A stretch of 64,000 nucleotides of DNA, taken from NCBI RefSeq assembly GCF_003255815.1, contig NC_037680.1, positions 19,070,543-19,134,542 of the forward strand, read 5' to 3'. Both the position numbers and the translations under genes were made by a program. The notes beneath the pieces were generated by a model, which was not told where the DNA came from, did no database searches, and worked only from the letters and a program-made list of their open reading frames with translations. The DNA comes from Theropithecus gelada. Taxonomy: Eukaryota; Chordata; Mammalia; Primates; Cercopithecidae. Below are positions 1 through 10,699 of this stretch, piece after piece. Each line of letters begins with the position of its first letter. Positions within the stretch are counted from its first letter, which is position 1.

Positions 1-672
1 TAATTCCCTTGAAATCCAGCTTGATTTATGAACAATCTTCTCTGCTCTATTGAACCATTAAATCCAGAGTATTAGTGCATTTGGAATACACAGAGATGAT
101 AATGACATTTGAAGAAGAGTCCAGCAAAACTTATTTCCATGAGGACTTTTTCAGAGGGATGAAGTAACATTAGCTATACAGGTTAGCATTATAAGATTTA
201 CCAAATGTAGATGAGAATAATGACAACTCTGTGGTCCTAAGGGTAAACATTGCTCTGGAATATGCATTTCACACTATATGAAAGGAATTAGGATCGATAT
301 AAGCTCGCTTATCTTTGTCTTATTCCTCCCCATGTTGTTTTTGTCTAGATTGTCTCAGCCACTTGTTTTATTTTACTGCAATTTGTATTTCATCTTATTA
401 TAAACCTACATTCATTCAGAAACAGGTCAAGAAACATGTCAGTCTATGTAAGTGAATAACTAATATTAATAACGAAATAATAAATAGTGCCAAATGAATA
501 TATGAATAGAAGAATAAATGAAAATAAAATGTATTACTTCGTCGATGGATGTCCTAGTAGATGGGGAAAGGGTGAGAGGATTTGAGCTTCAATAAGAAAA
601 ATGGTGCAAAATAAGGCAGAAGGAAATGCCCAAAACAAATCAACATCTTCACAATTTTTCCAAGGGCCTGTC
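1..672. other. AT-rich non-coding DNA, nothing recognised
   Basis: No repeat family, open frame or RNA gene could be recognised on either strand. The base composition is AT-rich, like the rest of the window. Confidence 0.5.
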
Positions 673-715
673 ATATCTATATCTATATCTATATCTATAT
701 CTATATCTATATCTA

Positions 716-749
<34 letters not shown>

Positions 750-760
750 GAGAGAGAGAG
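673..760. repeat. Compound microsatellite (TATATC)n-(TATC)n-(GA)n
   Basis: About eight hexamer units of TATATC pass without a break into about eight TATC units and then a short GA run near 749-760. The open frame across it (626-832) reads a Tyr-Leu-Tyr-Leu repeat and is only a by-product. The pure, uninterrupted units suggest a length-polymorphic locus. Confidence 0.95.
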
Positions 761-2204
761 TTTTCTTTTTTTAACTATTTGTGGCCCCTTTCTTATATCT
801 CATTTCTCTCTTTTGTAAGGCTTCTGTGGTAATTGGTAGCACGTTCAGATATAAATCCATCACAGGAATGTGATGAAATTAGCCATTCAGGCCTCTGATG
901 TTAAGACATTCAAAGAAATCGATAGAGTATCCAACCAGTGAGAAATTAAAGAAGAAGAGAGACAGAAGGAGAGAGAAACTAGCTGTAAAGTTGGGATGAC
1001 TGGGGGGTACTGAAGAAAACCAATTATTCATTGAAGGTGCCAGAAGGAAAATTGATGACATGAATCCATAGCTTCTCACCATAAAGGTGAATAATGACAC
1101 AGACACTTAGATTGGGGAATGAGAAGAAAAGGGTGCATGCAAGGTTCTTCTATTTATATCTGATTGAGATATGAAAAGAAAATGAGAGACTGGATTACTA
1201 AAGAAAAATTCCAGACAGTTAAGCAATTTTAGGAATGATTCATTTTAAGATATGACCATCAATTTTTTATAAGGGTTAATAAATAGATTTATAAGCAAGA
1301 GGTACATGGAATCTAGAAATACATAAATCCTCTTCAAATTATTTACAGCTCTGACAAGTCATAACACATGAACTACTGCCGAAAACACCATTTACTTGAC
1401 TTTAAAATTTGCACCATAAACTATAAATGGACCAGTTATGGAGCATCAGCCATTTATAATGTGCCATGCAATATTTAACATCAACTAAATGTGTTTTCAC
1501 TAGCTGCTGACCACTTGGATTAATTTAATAAGAATTCTTAGTGCCTAATGATTTATTTGTGAGTAAATGATCATAACTATTTAATGGCCTTAATATTAAA
1601 GATGTAATTCTGAAATAGAATATCATAACTTGGATTTAATACATCCAGTTAAATAACAAGCCTCGAAATTTTTTAAAAATAATAAAAACAGTGGCCAGAA
1701 AAAGAAATTAAAGCACCTGCTAGTCATATGTCCCCATAGGTTTCCAGCTGCATATTGGCTTTATTTCTTTTTTTCCTTTCATTTAGGTCACCCATTAATT
1801 TTCTTTCTTCATTTGCACACCCTCTTCTATTTTCTGTACTATCTTTTGTTCTAATCCTCTAGTAATTCACCAGTGAGCTCTCAGCTTCCAAAGGACACTC
1901 TATTTCTATTAAGCATGGCAGTCAACAAGTAGAAATCGTCCTTGGTTGTCCTGCTTTCTGGGTGAACACCAGAGTCCCCTTTGCATCACCTCAAAGACTG
2001 ATTCTCATGATCCTCAGTCTGGTGCTGAATTGTGCTTTTGCTCATCCACATACATCCCCCTCCCAATTTTAATGTCTAACACTGCACATACATTTATGAA
2101 AAGGATTGAGTAACACCTACATTTCAGTGTTTTCTATAGTACTGGAAGAGATAATAAAGAATTAAGGGTAGATAATATGTGTTTAGAATGATGAGACTAT
2201 ATTA
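761..2204. other. Unique AT-rich non-coding DNA
   Basis: I see no recognisable gene or repeat family here. A minus-strand frame at 879-1106 has no supporting features. Confidence 0.45.
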
Positions 2205-3640
2205 AACTAAAGAACTTCTGCACAATCATCAGAGTGAGGAACCAACCTGTGGAATAAGAGAAAATATTTGCAAACTCTTTGGACTAACATCCAGAATATG
2301 CAAGAAACTCAGTTCAACAACACCACAAATAATCCAATTAAAAAGTGAGAAACTTACCTGAATATACATTTCTCAAAAGAAAACATACTAATGGTTAACA
2401 AGTATATATTAAAAATGCTCCACATCACTAATTATTACAGAAATACAAATCAAGGGCCAGGTGCAGTGGCTCATGCCTGTAATCCCAGCACTTTGGGGGG
2501 CCGAGGCAGGCAGATCACCTGAGGTCAGGAGTTCAAGACCAGCCTTGCTAACATGGTGAAACCTCATCTCTACTAAAAATACAAACATTAGCTGGGTGTG
2601 ATGGCACATACCTGTAATCTCAGCTACTTGGGAGGCTGAGGCAGGAGAATCGCTTGAACCTGGGAAGCGGAGATTGCAGTGAGCCAAGATCGTGCCACTG
2701 CACTCCAGCCTGGTACACAGAGTGAGAGTCCATCTCAAAAAAAAAAAAAAAAAAAAAAAAAGAAAGAGAGAGAGAGAGGGAGAAATACAAATCAAAACAA
2801 TGAGATACCATCTTACCCAGTTAGAATGGCTATTATCAAAAAGACAAAGAATAAAAAATACTGGCAATGATGGAGAGAAACAGAAACTCTTATACACTTT
2901 TGGTGGAAATGTAAATTAATATAGCCATTTTTAAAAACAGCATGGAAGCTTCTCAAAAAAACCAAAAATATAACTACCATATAATCCGGCAATCTCGCTA
3001 CTGGGTGTTTACCCAATAGAAAGAAAATCATTATATCAAAGGGATACCTCCATCACTATGTTTATTGCCGCACTATTCACAATTCACAATAGCCAAGATG
3101 TGGAATCAACCTAAGTGTCCATCAACAGATGCATAGATAAAGAAATGTGGTATATGTTCCCAATGGAATATTACTCAGCCATGAAAAAGAATGAAATCCT
3201 GCCATTTGCAGCAATATTAATAGAACTGGTGATCATTATGTTAAATGAAATAAGTCAGGCACAGAGAGAAAAATATTGCATGTTCTCACTGATATGTGGG
3301 AGCTAAAAAATGTGATATCATAGAAGTAGAGAAGAATGATGCTCACTCATGGCTGGGGAGGGCGAGGGGTTATAAAAAGACATTGGTGAATGGGTACAGA
3401 CATATAGTTAGATAGAAGGAAAAAGTTCCAGTGTTCTGTAGCACAGTAGAATGACTAGAGTTAAGAATAATTTCTTGAATATTTCAAAATAGCTAGAAGA
3501 GAAAATTTGAAATGATCTCAACACAAATAAATTATAAATGTTTGTGCTGATATATTCCATAAATAGCCTAATTTAATAATTGCACATTATATGCATGTAT
3601 TAAAATATCACAGGTACCCCACACATTTTAAAAGGCTATG
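2205..3640 (+). mobile_element. L1 3' end (older L1MA/MB-like), interrupted by an Alu
   Basis: The sequence follows the L1 ORF2 C-terminal region and 3' UTR in order: the stretch ending at about 2453, then 2796 onward with the ATGAGATACCATCTTACC motif, the part encoding the ORF2 end near 3060-3300, and a 3' UTR with the TAGCACAGTAGAATGACTA and TTTCAAAATAGCTAGAAGAG motifs typical of old L1MA/MB ends. The reading frame is broken by stops, so it encodes nothing. An AluS at 2454-2780 splits it. The exact subfamily is inferred. Confidence 0.85.
2454..2780 (+). mobile_element. AluS-like SINE with poly(A)/(GA)n tail
   Basis: A full-length dimeric Alu from GGGCCAGGTGCAGTGG to an A-rich tail of about 24 A followed by a GA-rich end. 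It is flanked by a perfect 15-bp target duplication, AGAAATACAAATCAA, at 2439-2453 and 2781-2795. It lies within an L1, so it is younger than that L1. The minus-strand open frames here (2409-2897) are Alu antisense reads. Confidence 0.97.
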
Positions 3641-4159
3641 ACATTACCGTCTCTTCATACTTTGTTTCATTAGTCATCATAGACTAGGTTATGCTGTGGA
3701 AATAAAAAAGTCTAAGTTGCTGAACTAAATAGGACTTAATTTCTCGCTCATGGTACATGACAAATGTCAGTTGTCAGAGGGCCTTGCTCACTAGAGTCAT
3801 TCAAGGACCCAGGTCAAAGGAGTCTTCTACCTAGCACAGGATTCCAAGACATTGTGGTAAGATGAGAATCTAGAACCACGGAAGATGTTTTTATGTTCAT
3901 TACTTCCTGTTTGTTCTATTTTAAGGCTTTTCTCCAATATTTGTCAAATTAACTTAATTTTTAGTGAATTAATATAGTTTAAAAGTCTAACCAGTATAAA
4001 ACAAGATGTACTCAGAAAGGTCCATCTATACATTAACTAAATGTATTTATTCACTTTCAGTAGTTTGTGATTTGATTCATCCTTTCTTTATATTTTTTTG
4101 GAAATAAAACAAAATAATGTCCTTTTTATTTTCAGAAATGTAACATTAACATTATGTTT
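3641..4159. other. Non-coding DNA with a possible ancient repeat at about 3675-3890
   Basis: Around 3690-3760 the pattern 'TGCTGTGGAAATAAAAAAG ... TTAATTTCTCGCTCA' resembles a widespread old dispersed repeat that contains a '...TTATTTCTCGCTCA' block. I cannot assign the family. Nothing else is recognised here. Confidence 0.35.
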
Positions 4160-5230
4160 TTTCCTCTTGATTATATATCCTGGCAATTACTCTACATCTA
4201 GTCATGGGATTCTTTCTCATTCTGTTTCTATAGCTGTACGGTTCTCCACCGTAAGAATGTACCAGGTCCTATTCAACTATCTCTTGTGTGTCATTATGTT
4301 GAATTTCTAATGTTTACTGGTATAATAATGCTGCAGGGAATTTCTTTTGCATATTTGTTTGCATATGGTTGTAGTTATATTATTTCAGGGTAACCTCCTA
4401 GGAGTGAGTTTACTGAGTCAAAGGGTAAATGTACATGAAGATCTGTTAGCATTGCCAAATTCTCCCCCACAAGAATTGTACCATTGTGCATTTCTATAAC
4501 AATGAATGAAATTTCTCTTTCCCCACAGATTTGCCAGAAAGCATACTGCCAAGTTTTAACATTTTGTCAATTTTATAGTGAGAAAGGTTTTTATGATTAT
4601 TTTATTTATTTTGAATGAATTTGGACATTGTTTTGCACGTTTAATGAAAATTTGCCTCTTGTGCTGTGAACTCTTTGGTCTCTTGCTCATTTTTCAAAAG
4701 TGGTTAGCTATATTTACTCAAGTATTAGATAATATTATGTATTGTAGATATTAGCCTTTTATCTCTGATATATATTCAAATATTTTCTTTCAGTGTGTTT
4801 TTGCCTTTTGATTTTGCTTATAGTGTTACACAAAAGTCATTTTTATGTTGTCAAATTTATCAAATTTTTGTTTTATGGTTTCTTGATTTAAAGTCATATA
4901 AAGTTCTTCCCTACACACACACACACACACACAATATATATATATATAAAAGGATTCACTGATGTTCCCTTCTAGTGCTTGTATGATTCCATTATTTTTA
5001 CTTTTGCATCTCTGATCCTTTTGGACTACTTTATGAAACTATTAATTTAAGGTATTTTATCCTAACTAAAGCTATCTACTGAGTAGTACTTCTCTCTATC
5101 TTCTCTAATCTCTGATATCTTCCTGTCTATTTCTCCACTCTACTGATTCCTTTATCTGCATAACCATCAAGACAATTTAAAAAGTTGAATAATCTGATTT
5201 ATGTTTTGAATAATCTGCTTTATATCAATT
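4160..5230 (-). mobile_element. Ancient antisense L1M/L1ME fragment
   Basis: On the plus strand, 4300-4900 reads the typical reverse complement of an L1M 3' part. The landmarks, in order, are a 'GAGTTTACTGAGTCAAAGGG' block, the 'TTGCCAAATTCTCCCCCA' block, the 'TTAGCCTTTTATCTCTGAT' block and the 'GTCAAATTTATCAAATTTTTG' block. It is strongly diverged. The edges are approximate, and the part beyond 4950 is weaker. Confidence 0.7.
4911..4948. repeat. (CA)n(TA)n microsatellite
   Basis: About eleven CA dinucleotides are followed by a TA run, lying inside an old antisense L1. Confidence 0.9.
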
Positions 5231-5254
5231 CATATTTTCCTTCCTATTTGTTTT

Positions 5255-5510
5255 TGTTTGGGGAAAAAATAACTGTAATATCTCAGTGGCATAAAAAACA
5301 AAGATTTACTTCTTACTCAAGTGAAGCCATTGTTCATTTTGGACTTCGCTCATCTGCCTGGCTTCAGCTGGACTGTGGGCAGACTGCGATTCTGTTCCTT
5401 ATATCTTCTCATTCCAGGGTCCAGATTGAAAAAGCATCACATCTCTGAAATATGCTCCCATTTCATGCAGGAAGGAGACAGCACTAGCTAGCTCAAACAC
5501 ATCATCAGAT
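5255..5510. other. Possible ancient dispersed repeat
   Basis: The phrase 'AATATCTCAGTGGCATAAAA...TTTACTTCTTACTC' resembles a common old mammalian repeat of the 'CTTAGTGGCTTAAAACAACA' type, and the copy near 3690 may be related. The family is not assigned. The frame at 5185-5448 crosses it without gene support. Confidence 0.35.
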
Positions 5511-6479
5511 TTAAAACTTCACCCTAATGCCAAACTTCATCATTCAACCAAAACGTGTCATTCTTCCAAACCCAAGTTATAAAACAATGGACAGGACAGT
5601 AAAATCTTACAAAAGGGAAAGAGCAAATACTTGCAAAAAAAAATAGTTTTATTATTGCTACCATATAGTTTGTAATAAAATAAGAATGCTATTAAATATA
5701 TTAGTTTAGTAATGTCTTAATTATTAATAAACCATAGAAAGTTCCATAGAAAGGCCATAGAAAGTTCATGGAATTAAAAAAAGGTAAAAATGGAACAGTT
5801 ATGTATAAATTCAACATCTAGGGATACATATTTTAGTATTTTATGTATTGCCAGTATTTCTCAATAATACCACAAAAATATTATTCAAAGTATCATCAAA
5901 TTTTTCTACCCTATATTAGTGTGGGAAATAAAATTTTCTTTTTGTGAAGAAAACCACAATGTGTAATATACTAAAATGCATATATTATAGGTATGCAAAA
6001 TATGTTGTAGCTTATTGATTTTTGCTCAATCTGGAGCCTTTTAAACTACTATTTTATTTTAAATCTGGCTATGGAAACTTTTGCATGGCCATTCATTCAT
6101 TTCCTACACAAGTTATCCAATTTAGGACTTTTACCAAGGTTGTTGATTTCAAATTTACATAGTTTGACAGTTAGGTTATTTGATAGCCCTTACTTTAAGA
6201 ATGTTAATTTGCTAGTCATCTATTTTATTATTTTTAAATTATGTTTATGCTATTAGAAACTGCCTAAATTATGACTTAAATTTTAGTCTGAATATGAGAC
6301 AATATGACAATGAATGCTTAATTCACTAGACTTCAGTTTTCCTGAGGGCAGGTTCTCAGTTCCCCCAAAACCCTTGACAGAGAATAGAAACTAGATGAAT
6401 TTTGAAAGTATGCATTAATGATTAGCCTCTTTCCTGTGTAATTTTTTTTTAAGTGGCTTGCATTTTTTTTTTCAATGCT
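5511..6479. other. Unique AT-rich non-coding DNA
   Basis: No gene or family is recognised. The frame at 6071-6256 is short and unsupported. Confidence 0.4.
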
Positions 6480-6735
6480 AATACCAGAGCTCTATCCAAA
6501 GACATTTTAATTTAAAGTCTGGGACAGGGCTTATAGATAAATGGTTTAACACATTCCTTGGGTAATTCTAACACACATCTCTGGTTCCGAATCATTAGTC
6601 TAGTTACCTCAATACTTTGCTAATGTAAATGTAGTTCTTATGTCATCTCTGTCACATAAGAAGCTGCTAAAATGGCAAATCTTCAGGCCTCACCTCAAAC
6701 TCATCAGAAACTACATTTTGACAATATCTCCCATA
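6480..6735. mobile_element. MER5-like (hAT-Charlie) fragments
   Basis: 6485-6600 resembles one end of MER5A (CCAGAG-like start, 'GGGTAATTCTAACACACATCTCTGG', a degenerate GAACCACTG terminus). 6655-6735 resembles the other half ('GGCAAATCTTCAGGCCTCACC...CATCAGAAACTAC'). The divergence is high, so this could be one rearranged copy or two neighbouring copies. Confidence 0.4.
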
Positions 6736-8319
6736 TGATTTATCTGTTCAATAAAATTTGATAAGTATTATGTCCAGTGTATGAAGTATTACGACAAAAT
6801 GGTGAAGTATTAAGACAAAATGATGACGATGGTCATAAGAAAAGAGTAATGGAACAGAAAGTACACCAGGCAGTTTTCTTAGTCAAAGTACCAGATAGCC
6901 AATCTGTGCCACGGGTTGAAGTTCATAATGGTTAGCACTGAGATCTTGTCTAGGTGTAACACACTTTGTAAGCATGTAAATGTCGAAGCTTGTCAAAGAG
7001 GATTATTTTAAACATTTACCCAAGTAAATTTCCATGTGAAAGTATGAAGAAAATAAATTAGAATGAGGACACATTCAAAAGCTTCTTACCAAAGCAGAAA
7101 GGTCTGACTATTTTAAGTGGATATTTAGAGGATAACCCAAGTCATGTCTCGAATACTATGGCAGAACTGAAAGAAGTAAAGAGAACAGTAACGCTTCACC
7201 AGAGATTATAGATTTGATCTCTTCCTGTGGGGGTAGTTGTATTTGATAAGGCCTGCCAGAATAGAGTGACCTTGGATTTAAAGTGGTTTGGGTAGTGGTT
7301 TTGCCATGGCTATTTCTTGAGTTTGAGTATATGTTTGCTGATTACTTCTAAATCATTCACTTTCATTTATTCTTCAGCCTAGCCAAACATTGATTGATTC
7401 AAATACCAATTTTTAAGCTTTTATATCTGTTACTATTCCATCGTTTCATCTTTTTTGCCATTTCTACTGTATTTTTGAAAGAACATGTGAACTGTTCTTC
7501 AATTTCTGCCCTCTCATTCTGCTCTTACTGTTTGCCAGATTTTCAACTCTGTTTAATTTCTTTGCAATCTTTAATTATCTATCCTAGCTTTTTATTCATG
7601 TCTATCTGCAGCTCAGCTACCTTGTATTTTATGTCAACATCTCAACAGATTTTTTCTTTTTCTTCTTGAAGTCCACAGTTCTTTGACTTTTGTTAATTAT
7701 ATGATGCAAATGATTTTTTAAATTTAGTCCAATTTCTTTTGAAAAATCTGAAAAGTTTAATTATTTTCTATACCTGGAGTACATTTTCTTTAAATTGTGT
7801 TAAATCTTTAAAAGCCTTACAATATTTTCCATTTCCTCCTCTTTCATGAAGAAAGGTCAATTTTTGCTTTGTTGTTTGAATGGCACAAGTACTTTTCCTG
7901 TGTTTTCTCCATATTATTTGTTATTAAACTCTTACATTTAGACTACAAACATAGTCAATATGCAAAATCTGCATTCAGAATCTGCATTTATTTATTTAGT
8001 GTAATTGCAAGAAAGAGGAACGAGGCATTTTCTTATTCTGTTACCATCTGACACTGCTTTAAAAAAATTTTTTTTTAAATTATTTGAAAGTGTAATAGCC
8101 TTATCTTTGCCAGAAAGACTGAATGAAAAATTTTGGTCCACCAAGTGGCATCTTTTATTTGTTGCAGCTTCTTATTATTAAGTTTATATCAGAATTTAAT
8201 GTTTATTGTCCAGTTGCTTTGATTATGCCACAATACTTAACTATAATTACGTGACTACAGTTGCTGCTACCCTTACTACTACCACTAATTCTACAATTTA
8301 CACATAAATTAATACATTC
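6736..8319. other. Unique AT-rich non-coding DNA
   Basis: 7390-7850 is a T-rich stretch that could be a very old antisense LINE, but no diagnostic block is recognisable. Frames at 7394-7669 and 7869-8051 are unsupported. Confidence 0.4.
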
Positions 8320-8640
8320 TGTTTACCAGCAATAAAAGGCCACATACATGGCTTAATTAAATGCTTAGACTCTTTGAGGTAGGTATCATTCCCTTTTTAA
8401 AAGATGAATACATTTCTGCAAATGGTAGTCCATCAATGTGCTAAAGTAATGACAATAATAAATGAACATTACAAATGCTGACTGTGTTCCAGTGACAGTT
8501 CTAAAGTGTTACCTATATTGATTCATTTAATCCTTACAACAACCTCAAATAGTAGATACTGGTATTAACTATATTTTACAGCAAAAAGTAAGGCTTAATA
8601 ACGTGTTCACTATTATGTGTACAAGTAGGTATTCAAACAA
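8320..8640 (+). mobile_element. MIR SINE fragments
   Basis: 8455-8620 follows MIR well: 'GTGTTCCAGTGACAGTTCTAAAGTG', 'GATTCATTTAATCCTTACAACAACC', then the 'TATTTTACAG...AAGTAAGGC' core. A short second piece near 8360-8410 ('TTTGAGGTAGGTATCATTCCC') looks like the MIR core of another copy. Confidence 0.75.
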
Positions 8641-9139
8641 AAGAATGGCTTGGAGGCATTAGAGAACTGGATTATTTTGCTGCCTCAGAAAGCCACATCT
8701 ATCTTGAGGTGTTGATGCTTACCCTCTCTATGGACCCCAAATCTTCTGAGTTACAAGTACAAAGTAGGGTTGGGTGAAAATTACCTTTCCCCACTTAACT
8801 GCTTTGCTTTGCCTTTAAGAGTGAATTGCACTTTACTACAATTACATCCAGAAATTTCATTCTGGGGCTGGAAGATTGACATGTATATACTCATTTCCCT
8901 TTGTTGAATTAACAGTTGCATTGTTTCCTCTGCTCTTATGGGCATTCAACAGGAAATAAGAATTAAACATAGTTATCTGACTACCATCTTACCAAGAAGT
9001 CTATGAAGAATTCTATTACTCTGTTGGAATGCTCCTGGTTGAAATAATTTAGTGAATCTCTCTTTGCCAATTGTAAGAATCACTCTATCAATCAATGTGT
9101 CTTTAGTCTTCCTTGCTCTGTTACATTTTCCTAGCATAC
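8641..9139. other. Non-coding DNA, possibly an eroded L2 5' extension
   Basis: No clear family until the L2 block that begins near 9140. The minus-strand frame at 8973-9203 overlaps L2-like DNA and has no support. Confidence 0.35.
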
Positions 9140-9310
9140 AAATCTGATTTTGTGAATCCCTTGCATAGTATTTTTCAATGGCTCTCCATTGGCTAGAAAA
9201 CAAACTAAATTGATTACCTGACAGGCAATGCCTTTCATGATCTGGCCATTCCCAAATATCTAACTTTATACCTTTGCACTCTTACCTGTTTTACTTTGAA
9301 TCTCAATAGC
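9140..9310 (+). mobile_element. L2 LINE fragment
   Basis: The order of blocks matches L2: 'CAAATCTGATTTTGTGAATCCC', 'TTCAATGGCTCTCCATTGG', 'GCAATGCCTTTCATGATCTGGCC', 'CTTTGCACTCTTACCTG'. Old and 5'-truncated. Confidence 0.75.
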
Positions 9311-9385
9311 ACTCAAATGTTTGCATGTTTGTCCATGTTTCAGTACCAACTATCTACATGACCCACATCTATCATTCTTTAGAGG

Positions 9386-9688
9386 TTTGTTTGTTTGTTT
9401 GTTTTTTGAGACAGAGTCTGGCTCTGTTGCCCAGCCTGGAGTGCAGTGGCATGATCTCAGCTCACTGCAATCTCCGCCTTCCAGGTTCAAGCTATTCTCC
9501 TGCCTCAGCCTCTGGAGTAGCTTGGATTACAGGTGCCTGCCACCACACCCAGCTAGTTTTGTATTTTTTGTATAAACAGGTTTTCACCATGTTGGCCAGG
9601 CTGGTCTTGAACTCCTGACCTCAAGTGATCTGTCCACCTCAGCCTCCCCAAGTATTCGGATTACAGGCGTGAGCCACTGCGTCTGGCC
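9386..9688 (-). mobile_element. Alu SINE, antisense, (TTTG)n tail
   Basis: An antisense full-length dimeric Alu with GAGACAGAGTCTGGCTCTG after a TTTG-rich tail, ending GTCTGGCC. A probable short target duplication, TAGAGGTT (9380-9387) against TAGATGTT (9689-9696), has one mismatch. Two overlapping plus-strand frames (9321-9618) are Alu read-through. Confidence 0.95.
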
Positions 9689-9830
9689 TAGATGTTCTTA
9701 AATACTTTCCTAAACTGGTCAGTGCTTCCCTTTATGTTTCCTTTTCTTTTCCCTCAATACTTTCTACAATATGTTTGTGATAGCAAATATCTTATTTATT
9801 TACAAAATTAATAAACATATATTGAGTGTT

Positions 9831-10156
9831 GCCAGTGTGCGGTGGCTCATGCCTGTAATCCCAGCACTTTGGGAGACCGAGGAGGACGAATCATGAGGTC
9901 AGAAGATCAAGACCATCCTGGCTAACACAGTGAAACCCCATCTCTACTAAAAATACAAAAAATTAGCCGGGCTTGGTGGCGGGCACCTGTAGTCCCAGCT
10001 ACTCGGGAGACTGAGGCAGGAGAATGGCGTGAACCCTGGACGCAGAGCTTGCAGTGAGCCAAGATGGTGCCACTGAACTCCAGCCTGTGCTACAGAGTGA
10101 GACTCCATCTCAACAAACAAACAAACACAGACAAACAAAAAACAAAGAAAAAAACT
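9831..10156 (+). mobile_element. AluY-like SINE
   Basis: A full-length Alu with AluY features (ATCATGAGGTCAGAAGATC, GGCGGGCACCTGTAG, GAATGGCGTGAACCC) and a CAAACAAA-rich tail. Flanking duplications CATATATTGAGTGTT (9816-9830) and CATATATAGAGTGTT (10157-10171) match at 14 of 15 bases. Confidence 0.95.
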
Positions 10157-10405
10157 CATATATAGAGTGTTCCATAACATACTAAATATCTGCATCTAGT
10201 TAGGTCATTTCCCCATTAGAGGCTCTGATTGCTAAAGTAACTCCAGAAATGTCCCTTTTGTAAAAGCACTCTCATTCATATCTCTTCTGTTCCATTCTTT
10301 CTTTCTGAAACTCCTTGTTCTGTAGTCTTATATTGACATCCTCTTCTCTGTTGGGACTTTTTTTTTTAAGACTTTCTGTTTGGTTTACTCCTAGCTTGAA
10401 CTTTT
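10157..10405. other. Non-coding DNA between two Alus
   Basis: Pyrimidine-rich spacer with no recognised element. Confidence 0.35.
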
Positions 10406-10413
10406 GAATTCTG

Positions 10414-10420
<7 letters not shown>

Positions 10421-10450
<30 letters not shown>

Positions 10451-10684
10451 CTGGGCTCACTTCAACCTCCGTCTCCTGGGTTCAAGCCATTCTTCTGCCT
10501 CAGCCTCCTGAGTAGCCAGGACTACAGGTGTGCACCACCATGCTCAGCTAATTTTTGTATTTTTAGTAGAAACGGGGTTTCACCGTGTTGGTCAGGATGG
10601 TCTGCCTCTCTTGATCTCATGATCTGCCCCCCTTGGCCTCCAAAAGTGCTGAGATTACAGGCGTGAGCCACTGCGCCCTGCCCC
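10421..10684 (-). mobile_element. Alu SINE, antisense, lacking its 3' right-arm end
   Basis: A poly(T) of about 32 T (10416-10447) runs straight into 'AATCTGGGCTCACTTCAACC'. The roughly 50 bases that normally lie between the tail and that block (GAGACGGAGTCTCGC...) are missing, so the right-arm end is deleted. A perfect 15-bp duplication, GAATTCTGTCTTTTT, flanks it at 10406-10420 and 10685-10699. Confidence 0.95.
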
Positions 10685-10699
10685 GAATTCTGTCTTTTT

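Noticed and set aside
626..832. Open frame with Tyr-Leu repeats
   Set aside because: It is only the TATATC/TATC microsatellite read in frame.
2409..2919. Frames of 63-162 codons on both strands
   Set aside because: Antisense and sense reads of an AluS and its A/GA tail.
9321..9618. Overlapping plus-strand frames of 84 and 97 codons
   Set aside because: Antisense Alu read-through with the usual Alu-derived amino acid pattern.
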